Position numbers and translations under genes: made by a program
Shown: positions 19,160 through 27,324 of the stretch, one piece after another
Numbering within the stretch: the stretch's first letter is position 1
How the letters are laid out: each line of letters begins with the position of its first letter
Notes under the pieces: generated by a model
Databases searched by the model: none
What the model was told of the DNA's origin: nothing
Seen by the model: only the letters and a program-made list of their open reading frames with translations
Assembly: GCF_963664415.1 (NCBI RefSeq)
Contig: NZ_OY761445.1
Coordinates: forward strand, 3,002,501-3,066,500
From: an uncultured Desulfobacter sp.
GTDB taxonomy: Bacteria > Desulfobacterota > Desulfobacteria > Desulfobacterales > Desulfobacteraceae
Reading direction: 5' to 3'
Length of the DNA stretch: 64,000 nt

Positions 19160-20828
19160 ACCCCAACCCCGCCAGATTTTCTTTAATCTGTTTTTCCAAT
19201 TTTTCACTTTCTTCAAACTGGATCTTCAACTGCGCAGTCAGCCGTGCCATTTTATCAGCAAAGGGTTCACCGTCATCTTCCTGGGGCGGAGCCCCCACAT
19301 ACCGGCCCGGTGTCAGGACGAAATCATGTTTTTGTATTTCGTCAAACCCAACGGATTTACAAAACCCCGGTTCATCCTCATACCCTTCTCCCTGCTGCCA
19401 GTTATGGAAAGTGTCCGACACTTTTCGAATGTCTTCATCTTTAAAGTCCCTTAACACCCGGTCTTTCATGTACCCTAAGTCCCTGGCATCAATGAAAAGG
19501 ATCTCTTTGGACCGGTCGCGCAGGGTAATACCGTTTTTATTGATCCCGTTCTTTTTATCTTTTGTTAAAAACCAGATACAGGCCGGGATCTGGGTATTGG
19601 TAAACAATTGACCGGGCAGGGCCACCATGCATTCCACAAGATCATTTTCCACCAGTGCCTGCCGGATGGTGCCTTCCGTAGCGGTGTTGGAACCCATGGA
19701 CCCGTTGGCAAGGAGCAGTCCCATGGCGCCTGTGGGGGCCAAATGGTAGAGCATATGCTGGAGCCATGCAAAGTTGGCATTATTTTTGGGCGGCACCCCA
19801 TATTGCCACCTGGGATCTTTGTCACTGACATCACCGTTCCACTCTTTCATGTTAAACGGCGGATTGGCCATGACATAATCGGCCCGCAGATCCTTGTGCT
19901 GGTCATTGGTAAAGGTATTGGCCGGTTGCTTTCCGAAATTAAAATCAAGGCCCCTGATCACCATATTCATGGCAGCCAGCTGCCAGGTGGTGTGGTTGTA
20001 TTCCTGTCCATAAATGGAAACATTACCGATTTTACCTGAATGCTGCTGGATAAACCGGTCGCTTTGGACAAAAAAACCGCCTGATCCCATGGCTGGATCA
20101 TAGACCCTGCCCTTAAAGGGTTCCAGCATCTCAACAATCAGGGTGACAATGGCTTTTGGGGTATAGAACTGCCCGCCTTTTTTCCCTTCTGCCAGGGCAA
20201 ACTGCCCTAAAAAATATTCGTACACATGGCCCAGGATGTCTTTTGCCCCGAGGCTTTCGTGGTAAAAAGGGATGGTGGCGATCAGATCAATGAGTTCGCC
20301 CAGCTTGGCCTGGTCAATCAGCAAGCGGGAATATTGTTTGTTTAAGATTCCCTTGAGCTTGGGGTTATCCCGCTCAATGGCATTCAGGGCATTATCGATA
20401 AGGCCGCCCACGGATGAGACCTTAATAATTTTGCCGCCATTGCCGTCTTCTATCTGAATTTTTGCACCGCCAATGGCACTTTTATTATTGTCCTGCAGGA
20501 ATGTCCAGCGGGCTTCAAACGGAACCCAGAATACATTTTTTTCCGTATAATAATCACGCTGTTCAAGCTCTGCTAAGATCTCCTGTTCATACGCTTCAGG
20601 GGTGTCAAAATCCTTTGAGTCAAAATAGTAATCATGTTCCGGATCAGAGAACTGGACTCTTAACTCTTTTCTTCTGATGTCAAAGGCATCACTGACATAT
20701 TTGATAAATAACAAGCCTAGAACGGCATGTTTGTATTGGGCTGCATCCAGGGTTGATCGAAGCCGGTCTGCGGCATTCCAGAGCTTTTTTTCAAGACCAA
20801 TTAAAAATTGCTGTTCTGTTTGCTCCAT
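19149..20828 (-). CDS. hsdM: type I restriction enzyme, methyltransferase subunit
   Basis: A 559-residue HsdM, the adenine-N6 methyltransferase that pairs with HsdS. The start at 20828 is chosen because AAGGAG lies just before it. An HsdM_N helical domain comes first (about 1-140). The N6_Mtase domain follows, with the SAM motif DPAMGSGGFF (about 243) and the catalytic NPPF (about 321). It is the first gene of the operon hsdM-hsdS-(AlbA_2 gene)-hsdR. No strong promoter hexamers are clear in the 180 bases before it. Confidence 0.95.
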   Translation of the reverse strand: MEQTEQQFLIGLEKKLWNAADRLRSTLDAAQYKHAVLGLLFIKYVSDAFDIRRKELRVQFSDPEHDYYFDSKDFDTPEAYEQEILAELEQRDYYTEKNVFWVPFEARWTFLQDNNKSAIGGAKIQIEDGNGGKIIKVSSVGGLIDNALNAIERDNPKLKGILNKQYSRLLIDQAKLGELIDLIATIPFYHESLGAKDILGHVYEYFLGQFALAEGKKGGQFYTPKAIVTLIVEMLEPFKGRVYDPAMGSGGFFVQSDRFIQQHSGKIGNVSIYGQEYNHTTWQLAAMNMVIRGLDFNFGKQPANTFTNDQHKDLRADYVMANPPFNMKEWNGDVSDKDPRWQYGVPPKNNANFAWLQHMLYHLAPTGAMGLLLANGSMGSNTATEGTIRQALVENDLVECMVALPGQLFTNTQIPACIWFLTKDKKNGINKNGITLRDRSKEILFIDARDLGYMKDRVLRDFKDEDIRKVSDTFHNWQQGEGYEDEPGFCKSVGFDEIQKHDFVLTPGRYVGAPPQEDDGEPFADKMARLTAQLKIQFEESEKLEKQIKENLAGLGYGI

Positions 20829-21006
20829 ATTCTCCTTCAATCTTCATACATAATCGGATCAAATTCATTTCTAATGCTTTATTTCAACTAATCCTGGAAT
20901 TTGCAACCATAGATCAATTTGAGGAATACGGTTTTTCGTTTGGGCTGGATTGAATGCAGAATTAAATATTATAAATATCACTGTAGGCGAAGCTTTAACG
21001 ACGCCA

Positions 21007-22395
21007 TCAAATTTCTTCTGCGGCGCGCATTGCCCGGATCTGTTCCAGGGCAGCTAATGCCGCCGATTTTACCTTGGGACATTTGCAGGCAAGGCAAAAG
21101 GCCTGTTTTGCCTGCTGGGGGTTATCGCAGCTCAAAGCGGCGTAGCCCGCCATGAGCCAGGACCGGCCTGGTGAGTGTTGGCGACCGGCCAGGTTTTTAT
21201 AGGCGGCATATGCGGCTTTGTAATTTTTCTCCCGGAACAGGAGATCTGCTTTAAAGGCCAGAAGCCGTGCATCGCAACCCCGGGCAAGGCCCCTGTCCGC
21301 CCATTTGATTGCAGCCTGGTAATCCCTGCCCTGCTGGTAGGCCCTGGCGATAGCAAGGATACGGTCCGTCATCTTTTTTCTTCCCATACCGGAAAAGCCG
21401 TCCGGGCTTTTTTGAATTTTTTCCAGCCAATCTTCATATACCCTGGCCGCTTCCAGTGGAATGTTGCACCCGGCATAAAGATCTGCCAGCAATTTTGTTT
21501 CGGATGCGGTTAACGGCGTTGTGAAACTGTATATCATAAACGCCTCAAGACCTTTTTCAAGACGGTTCTTATCAAAGTGAAGATGGGCCAGAGCCCGCCA
21601 CCACTTTGGCTCTTCAGGTTCCTGCCGGGTCAGTGTGGAGGCTAAAGCGACTGCCTGTTTATCCATGCCAAGCTCCATGTATTGATACAGCAACACCTCC
21701 TGCCAAGTCCGCTTTTTATCCCCCTTGGATTTGGCAGCCAGTTCCTTAAGATATGGCAGGGCTTGACGATTTTTTTTAAGGGAAAAAAGGATGTTGACCA
21801 GGACCTCCTTTTGGTCAAGGGTCACTTCGGCGGGATGATTTTTCATCAGCCGGTTAAAGGCGTTCAGGGCTTTTTGATAATCGGCGTTAAAGTAATAACA
21901 TGCTGCGGCCTGATAAAGATACGCCCCCTTTTTTTCCGGGGATGTATCGTATCCCCGAACAAAGGATTGGGCAGCCTTACCCATCTGTTTAAGGGTATAC
22001 CGGCACCGGCCCAGATTCAGCCATGCCTGGTAAAACCCGTCGTATTTTTTAACGGCTCGTTCATAGGAGGATGCCGCTTTTTTCACATAGCCTGTCCCCT
22101 GTTTTTCCATCATCATGCAGCAGTTGCCCAAAAGAAAATCCAGGTAATAATGGGTGTAGCCCTTTTTATGCGCCGTATCAGAATCAACGGTTTTTGCTTT
22201 GGCCTGGAAAGACTCAATCTCTTGAACCGCTTTGGCAAAGCTTTTCTTTTCCATAAGCCCTGCCACCTTATTTGCACACGCCCCCGCAGCAAACGGCAAA
22301 GGATCACTTTCCCGGCCCGCCGCCAACAATGCACAGGGGGAAAGAATAATGAAAACAAACACAAGGCAAACCCACAACCACAACACTCTATCCAT
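21007..22395 (-). CDS. periplasmic TPR protein of the TonB/TtpC system
   Basis: A 462-residue protein with an N-terminal signal segment (LWLWVCLVFVFIILSPCALL) and then about ten degenerate TPR units (for example FYQAWLNLGRCRYTLKQMG and KGAYLYQAAACYYFNADYQ). Its ATG shares the A of the tonB stop (TGATG), so it is coupled to tonB. A TPR protein in this place is known from Vibrio-type TonB2 clusters, where DUF3450, ttpC, exbB, exbD, tonB and a TPR gene are adjacent. It probably assists assembly or function of the energising complex in the periplasm. It is the last gene of the long minus-strand run. Confidence 0.85.
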   Translation of the reverse strand: MDRVLWLWVCLVFVFIILSPCALLAAGRESDPLPFAAGACANKVAGLMEKKSFAKAVQEIESFQAKAKTVDSDTAHKKGYTHYYLDFLLGNCCMMMEKQGTGYVKKAASSYERAVKKYDGFYQAWLNLGRCRYTLKQMGKAAQSFVRGYDTSPEKKGAYLYQAAACYYFNADYQKALNAFNRLMKNHPAEVTLDQKEVLVNILFSLKKNRQALPYLKELAAKSKGDKKRTWQEVLLYQYMELGMDKQAVALASTLTRQEPEEPKWWRALAHLHFDKNRLEKGLEAFMIYSFTTPLTASETKLLADLYAGCNIPLEAARVYEDWLEKIQKSPDGFSGMGRKKMTDRILAIARAYQQGRDYQAAIKWADRGLARGCDARLLAFKADLLFREKNYKAAYAAYKNLAGRQHSPGRSWLMAGYAALSCDNPQQAKQAFCLACKCPKVKSAALAALEQIRAMRAAEEI

Positions 22396-23114
22396 CAGTC
22401 CTCCATCTTAAACCGGATAGTGGTGATGACACGCACCGCCACGGCACTGCCGTCCACGGTTCCCGGTTTGAACCGGTACTGGGATACGGACCGGATGACA
22501 CTGGATTCAAACACGCCCTTGGGCTCGGCCTCCACCACCTTTATATCGCGTACCCGGCCTTCCCTGGTGACAATAAATTGCACTTTGACCCAGCCTTCAA
22601 TGCCAAGCTTGCGGGCCCGCAAGGGATAGGATGCAGGCAACCGCACCAGCGCCTGCAGGGGCATATCCAGCTCTGAGGTGGAAAACAGACCCTGGGGAAT
22701 GTCTGCTTTCATGGAAAAATTTGACAGCGGGCCCAGGGCAATGCTGTTCGGCAATTTTGGCAGGTTGGGGTTTAAGTCCACAGACAGGTTCGGCCTGACA
22801 ATCGTCGGTCTTTGAATTTGTTTCTGCACAATTTTTGTGGCTGACACCATCTCCTTGGACGGCTCAGGCGGTTTGGGCGGTGTCTTTTTGTGCGGCGGCG
22901 TCTCCGGACGCTTGATGCGGACAACCTGGATGGCCTGAATGATTTCCGCGTTATCCGGTACATCGGGCACCCTTTGGATAAAGGTCGGCAAAATCCCAAA
23001 AATAAACAAATTAAGCCCCAGGGCCAGAACAATGGCCGAGATCCAGATCAAAACCGTACCCGGACGAAATCTACGGGATTTTTCCCCATATGCCATCTGT
23101 GCGGAACCGATCAT
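22395..23114 (-). CDS. tonB: TonB energy-transducing protein
   Basis: A 239-residue TonB. One transmembrane helix lies near residues 18-38 (LIWISAIVLALGLNLFIFG), then a Pro/Lys-rich periplasmic linker (KRPETPPHKKTPPKPPEPSK). The C-terminal TonB domain (about 150-239) contains YPLRARKLGIEGWVKVQFIV and ends with YRFKPGTVDGSAV. It passes proton-motive energy from ExbB/ExbD to outer-membrane receptors. AAGGTGGA precedes the ATG. The start lies directly after the exbD stop. The receptor in the same run (29127-31244) is the obvious partner. Confidence 0.93.
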   Translation of the reverse strand: MIGSAQMAYGEKSRRFRPGTVLIWISAIVLALGLNLFIFGILPTFIQRVPDVPDNAEIIQAIQVVRIKRPETPPHKKTPPKPPEPSKEMVSATKIVQKQIQRPTIVRPNLSVDLNPNLPKLPNSIALGPLSNFSMKADIPQGLFSTSELDMPLQALVRLPASYPLRARKLGIEGWVKVQFIVTREGRVRDIKVVEAEPKGVFESSVIRSVSQYRFKPGTVDGSAVAVRVITTIRFKMED

Positions 23115-23534
23115 CTATCCACCTTCAGGCAGGCTTGCGGCAAGGGCAACGTTTTCAGCCCCGGCAAGTTTACAGGCATCCATCACCGAAATCACAAGCC
23201 CGGTTCTACTGTCCTTGTCCGCCACGATGACCACCGAGGCTTCCGGATTTTCAGCCATGGCCCGTTCAACACCCGATCGCACGGCCCGGACATCCATTTC
23301 CCGGCGGTCCAGGTGAATGGTATTGTCCCGGGTGATGCCGATGAGAATTGTGGATTTGGTTTTTGCCACAGCCGTACTGGCTGTGGGCCGTGAGATATCC
23401 ACCCCGGTCTCCTTGACAAAGGAGGTCGTAACCAGAAAAAAGATCAAAAGGATGAACACCATATCGATCAGGGGCGCGATATTCAGTTCAAGGCTCTTTT
23501 TTGCCGCCCGCCTGGATGCGGATATATTCAGCAT
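23115..23534 (-). CDS. exbD: ExbD-type biopolymer transport protein
   Basis: A 139-residue ExbD/TolR family protein. It has a single N-terminal transmembrane helix with the conserved Asp (NIAPLIDMVFILLIFFLV, about residues 18-35), then a small periplasmic domain. The start overlaps the exbB stop by seven bases. With ExbB it forms the proton channel that drives TonB in the inner membrane. Confidence 0.93.
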   Translation of the reverse strand: MLNISASRRAAKKSLELNIAPLIDMVFILLIFFLVTTSFVKETGVDISRPTASTAVAKTKSTILIGITRDNTIHLDRREMDVRAVRSGVERAMAENPEASVVIVADKDSRTGLVISVMDACKLAGAENVALAASLPEGG

Positions 23535-24151
23535 GAAACACTCCTGTTGTGAATAAAGGGTTTAAGATACATGGCCGTGGAGGCGATACGGTGTTTAAGA
23601 TTTGAGGCTCGCCGGTTCAGCCACCCGCTCATGTATAGTCCGGGTATGGAGATCATCAGGCCGGTCTGGGTGGTGACCAGAGCCACGGATATCCCCGAGG
23701 CCATAGCCCGGACATTACCCGTGCCGAATACGGTAATTACATCAAAGGTCTCCATCATCCCCACCACCGTGCCCAAAAGCCCCATGAGCGGGGCCACGGC
23801 AGACAGCACACCGATCAAGGCCAGGTATTGGTCCAGGGAGGCGGTCAGATTCATAACTGTTTCATCCAGAATATGTTCGTCCAGATCCGGGTCAGCCACA
23901 GGACTGCGCCGGGATAAAAATTCCCGAACCAAAAAGGCGGTGGCACCTTTATATCTCTTTTCAGGCCACTGGTTGTTTCTGACCAGTTCCCCGGCCATGG
24001 CCCTGGGCATATTTTTCACATACAGGCGCTGCAGAAAAAACAGTCGGTTGAAAATCAATATCCACATCACTATGGATACGCACAAAATGGGCACCATCAC
24101 CACGCCGCCGGAACGGATATAAGTAGCCATCTGGTAAAAAAACTCGTCCAT
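23528..24151 (-). CDS. exbB: ExbB-type (MotA/TolQ/ExbB) proton channel protein
   Basis: A 207-residue three-helix inner-membrane protein. The first helix is at about 15-33 (VVMVPILCVSIVMWILIFNR). The conserved pair of C-terminal helices lies at about 110-190, with the family signature YLALIGVLSAVAPLMGLLGT and ISVALVTTQTGLMISIPG. It starts 12 bases after the ttpC stop. It is the short ExbB2-like partner, beside the longer TtpC-like paralogue. Confidence 0.92.
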   Translation of the reverse strand: MDEFFYQMATYIRSGGVVMVPILCVSIVMWILIFNRLFFLQRLYVKNMPRAMAGELVRNNQWPEKRYKGATAFLVREFLSRRSPVADPDLDEHILDETVMNLTASLDQYLALIGVLSAVAPLMGLLGTVVGMMETFDVITVFGTGNVRAMASGISVALVTTQTGLMISIPGLYMSGWLNRRASNLKHRIASTAMYLKPFIHNRSVSC

Positions 24152-24163
24152 CCGGATCGTTCC

Positions 24164-25684
24164 TTAATCCTGATCCCTGTCTGTTGTGCCGAAAGCCGTG
24201 ACGGTTTGGGATCCGTTCCTTGCCTTGAACACCATGTTGACAAAGGCCACCGACTTTTCCTCAATGGTGCTGATCTGGGTTTCCACACGCCGGGACAACA
24301 GGGTGTGAAACAGCATAATGGGAATGGCCACGGTCAATCCGAGCATGGTAGTAACCAATGCCTCGGAGATACCGCCGGACATCATTCTCGGGTCCCCGGC
24401 CCCGTAATAGGTGATCACATGAAAGGTATTAATCATCCCGGTCACCGTCCCCAAAAGCCCCATTAGCGGCGCAATGGCAGCCAGCATGCCCAAAGTGGAC
24501 AAAAACCGTTCAATGGCGGGGATCTTTGCCAGAATCGCCTCCTGGAGAACGTTTTCCATATCCGTACGGGTCTGCGTTCTTACAGGCAGTGCCTTGAGCA
24601 GGACCTGGGGAATGAAGCCCTGTTTGTTGGACTCCATCAACGCCTGGCACGCCTGAAAATTTCCGGAATCGATCAGCGAGGAAAGTTTTGCCATAAACGG
24701 GGCAATCCGAATCTGGTGCCGCCAGAAGAAAACCGCGCGCTCCAGCAGGATAAGAACGGCAAGGCCGAGAATGGCCAGGATGGGCCAGACAAGCGGCCCG
24801 CCCTTGGGCACCTGATCCATCAAATTCAATTCATGGGTAAACCGCCGCAGGGCACCGCCTTTGGAGATATCCACAGGCGCACAGTCGCTTTGCCCGGCAA
24901 GATAAGTATCAATCTGGTCAACAATTTTTTTTGAGGGCAACTTGGACAGAGCAAAGAACCTGCTGCTTTGATCCGAATAAAGCAGAAAGCCGGTTTCCGA
25001 TTCCTGGCCGTCATCGCCTTTGAGTACATAAAAAGAGGTAAAATTGCCGATAGACAAAATCTGCGCCGCCCGGTCCTTTCCCTGGCGATCCACCACCATG
25101 CCCTGGCGCAGGGAGACCTCGCCCGACGCCAGAATTTCGTCAAACAGGTTGTCGAACATCCGCCGGAGATCATCCATGGACCAGAACCGCTCCTGGTTAA
25201 TCACAGGCGTAAGAAAACTGTTCCGGTCCTTGTCAAAAGCGCTTTGAGGACTTTGCACCAAAAGGCTGTTAAGATCCTTGGCAGAGGTTTTAACAAAACC
25301 TGCCAGTTCCTTGTTCACCATCCTGGACTCTTCAAGACGGCTCTGTAATTTGCCCTGTTCGTCGGCCAGGACTTCAATTTTTTCCTTAAGCCCCTCATTG
25401 ACGGTCTGAAGACGGCTGTTTTTGGCTTTCAGAGCTGCAATGGCAGAAATCAGGGCATCTTTGTCCTTTTTTATGACTAAGGCATTTTCCCGGGCCTCGG
25501 CCTTGGCGGCCGCAAGTTCTTTAGCGGCTTTATCAGCCATGTCCCGGCGTTTTTGTTCAAGAACCGCATAGGATCTGCGCATATCTGCTCCCAGGACGTC
25601 CGGCACAGGGCCCGCGCAGATAAAAACAATGGCCGTGACAAAACAAATCAAGAAAAAAATTATTATATATCTCAACAGTATCAT
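24164..25684 (-). CDS. TtpC-like MotA/TolQ/ExbB protein with periplasmic coiled coil
   Basis: A 506-residue protein of the TtpC kind. An N-terminal hydrophobic segment (IIIFFLICFVTAIVFICAGP) is followed by a long coiled coil (about 35-150, ALEQKRRDMADKAAKELAAA-like) and a globular periplasmic part. A helix at about 295-315 (LVWPILAILGLAVLILLERA) comes next, then a C-terminal MotA_ExbB domain with LGMLAAIAPLMGLLGTVTGM (about 400-470). In Vibrio, TtpC is a required fourth member of the TonB2 complex. The start overlaps the DUF3450 stop by four bases. Confidence 0.88.
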   Translation of the reverse strand: MILLRYIIIFFLICFVTAIVFICAGPVPDVLGADMRRSYAVLEQKRRDMADKAAKELAAAKAEARENALVIKKDKDALISAIAALKAKNSRLQTVNEGLKEKIEVLADEQGKLQSRLEESRMVNKELAGFVKTSAKDLNSLLVQSPQSAFDKDRNSFLTPVINQERFWSMDDLRRMFDNLFDEILASGEVSLRQGMVVDRQGKDRAAQILSIGNFTSFYVLKGDDGQESETGFLLYSDQSSRFFALSKLPSKKIVDQIDTYLAGQSDCAPVDISKGGALRRFTHELNLMDQVPKGGPLVWPILAILGLAVLILLERAVFFWRHQIRIAPFMAKLSSLIDSGNFQACQALMESNKQGFIPQVLLKALPVRTQTRTDMENVLQEAILAKIPAIERFLSTLGMLAAIAPLMGLLGTVTGMINTFHVITYYGAGDPRMMSGGISEALVTTMLGLTVAIPIMLFHTLLSRRVETQISTIEEKSVAFVNMVFKARNGSQTVTAFGTTDRDQD

Positions 25685-26511
25685 TGCAGCTCACCCTTTT
25701 CCGGGGCAATGGCCCCGATGGGCAGGGTGACCACTTCCATGGGCCGGTGTTTGGCTGCCATGTCTACCACGGCATCAATGGCCGGCACCCGGGCCTTGTC
25801 CAAGGCGTGCCATTGATTTTTGGCCACGTCAAAAATCCCTGCGCTTTCACGGTCCAGGGCCAGAAAGAACAATGCCACCCGGCCCATGCGGAAAATATCT
25901 GCAAGGACCTGTGTTCCGTCCACAACAATTTTTTCCCGATACACCTCCACCGTGTTACCGTATTCAGCCTCTACGAACAGGGCTTCCATCATTTTTCTGT
26001 ATTTTTCAGCGATAGTGATTTCCGGATCATCCAAAATCACGGCCAGCCGGGCCAACCGATCTTTGCGTTCCTGGGATAAAAACGGGGCGTCGGCTGCCAC
26101 AAAGGAGTTCAGGCGTTCAAGCTGTTCTTTAAGAAACGGTGCCAGTTCAATTCTGATCCGCTGGGCCTCCTCCTTTTCCCGGGTAAGGTCCTGAGTCGAT
26201 TTTGTGAGTTCCCCAAGCTTTTGGGTCAAATTCTTCTTGGCAAAGGCAAGCTGTTCATTTTCGGCTTTAAGGCGGTCATATTCCTCTGCAAGTTTCTGGC
26301 GTTGGGCATCCCATTTTTCCCGGGATGCCTGGGTGGCCTGGCGGGTATCCACGGCCTTGTCAACCGGGGCTTCAATATCCTGTGACACGGATACCTGTGC
26401 ATAGGCGACAGATCCAATCCATACCGGGAATATGAGCAGACATGCTATGACAGCGTCTTTCAGCCAAATTCTGCTGCAATCCCGGGGACTCTTATTTTCT
26501 TTTTGTCCCAT
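25681..26511 (-). CDS. DUF3450-family periplasmic coiled-coil protein
   Basis: A 276-residue protein. The ATG at 26511 is chosen because AAGGGA stands 6 bases upstream. A signal segment (VIACLLIFPVWIGSVAYA, about 20-38) is followed by a coiled coil (about 50-125) and a helical domain typical of DUF3450, with FFLALDRESAGIFD near the C-terminus. DUF3450 genes are regular neighbours of ttpC and exbB in TonB2-type clusters. The TtpC-like protein carries a similar periplasmic half, so the two may pair. The detailed function is unknown. Confidence 0.85.
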   Translation of the reverse strand: MGQKENKSPRDCSRIWLKDAVIACLLIFPVWIGSVAYAQVSVSQDIEAPVDKAVDTRQATQASREKWDAQRQKLAEEYDRLKAENEQLAFAKKNLTQKLGELTKSTQDLTREKEEAQRIRIELAPFLKEQLERLNSFVAADAPFLSQERKDRLARLAVILDDPEITIAEKYRKMMEALFVEAEYGNTVEVYREKIVVDGTQVLADIFRMGRVALFFLALDRESAGIFDVAKNQWHALDKARVPAIDAVVDMAAKHRPMEVVTLPIGAIAPEKGELQ

Positions 26512-26573
26512 TATATTCCCTTTCATCAAACTTAACGTCGCGAAACAAACACTCCCTTATACCAAGAATCCAG

Positions 26574-27203
26574 TTATTTCCAAAGCCGTATCCATCGGCC
26601 ATCAGATTCTATGGGTGCCGAGAAGCGGGGAATTCCCACATCTTTTAGAATTTGATTAAAATCACGCCGTTTCAATATCTGCCAGGGGTCGTCCGGGCCG
26701 CCGGGCCGGCGTCTTTTACCGGCCGGTCCGGAAAACCCATCCTTTTTCATGTTCCTTTCAAACTGCCTGCGCATCTCAGGCGTTCCCCTGCCGCCGCCCA
26801 CAAAGGCTTTTCCATTAGGTGCCAGCAACCGGTAAATTTCCGACAATGCTTTGCCCGGATCTTTCCAGAATGGAATGGACCCACGGCTGATCACAAGGTC
26901 CATGCATTCGTCCGGCAAAGGGATCTTGTGGACGTCTGCATGCAGGGTTTGGGCCCTATTTTCAAGGCCGTCTTCAACGATATGGGCGTCTGCCTTTTCA
27001 AGCATTTCAGGCGAAACATCCAAAAAGGTAAATTCAAGATCCGTTATACCGGCAAGGGCCAGACCAAGATAGCCGCCGCCGCATCCGGCATCAAGGCAGC
27101 GGCCGGATACCACACCGGTTTCATCTTTTATTTTTTTTGCGTAGTATTCATACAAAGGGGCATTTTTTCCCCTGGCTGAGTGATCATATTTTGTAACATC
27201 CAT
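26574..27203 (-). CDS. class I SAM-dependent methyltransferase
   Basis: A 209-residue methyltransferase of the Methyltransf_11/25 type. Motif I is CLDAGCGGGYLGLALAG (about 38-54), the acidic loop FLDVSPEML ends beta-2, and motif IV-like MDLVISRGSIPFW lies near 103. No membrane segment is seen. GGAG precedes the ATG. It stands between the radical SAM/binding-protein fusion and the TonB genes on the same strand. It may methylate the imported compound or a product of the radical SAM enzyme, but that link is by position only. Confidence 0.88.
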   Translation of the reverse strand: MDVTKYDHSARGKNAPLYEYYAKKIKDETGVVSGRCLDAGCGGGYLGLALAGITDLEFTFLDVSPEMLEKADAHIVEDGLENRAQTLHADVHKIPLPDECMDLVISRGSIPFWKDPGKALSEIYRLLAPNGKAFVGGGRGTPEMRRQFERNMKKDGFSGPAGKRRRPGGPDDPWQILKRRDFNQILKDVGIPRFSAPIESDGRWIRLWK

Positions 27204-27229
27204 TTTTTATCTCCATCTTATATTTATTC

Positions 27230-27292
27230 AACCACGGAAATCACTGAAGACACAGAAAAGAAATTATGTGTTTTCTGTGAGTTCCGTGGTTC
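27230..27292. repeat. long imperfect hairpin between the radical SAM and methyltransferase genes
   Basis: AACCACGGAA (27230-27239) pairs with TTCCGTGGTT (about 27282-27292). Inside it, ACACAGAAAA pairs with TTTTCTGTG, around a loop of about 8 bases. The two arms account for nearly the whole 63 bases. There is no T-run typical of an intrinsic terminator. It may act as an mRNA processing or stability structure that divides the long operon, or it may be a small dispersed palindrome. Confidence 0.65.
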
Positions 27293-27324
27293 AAATATTT
27301 TTCATCGTTTATTATGGGTGGCCG

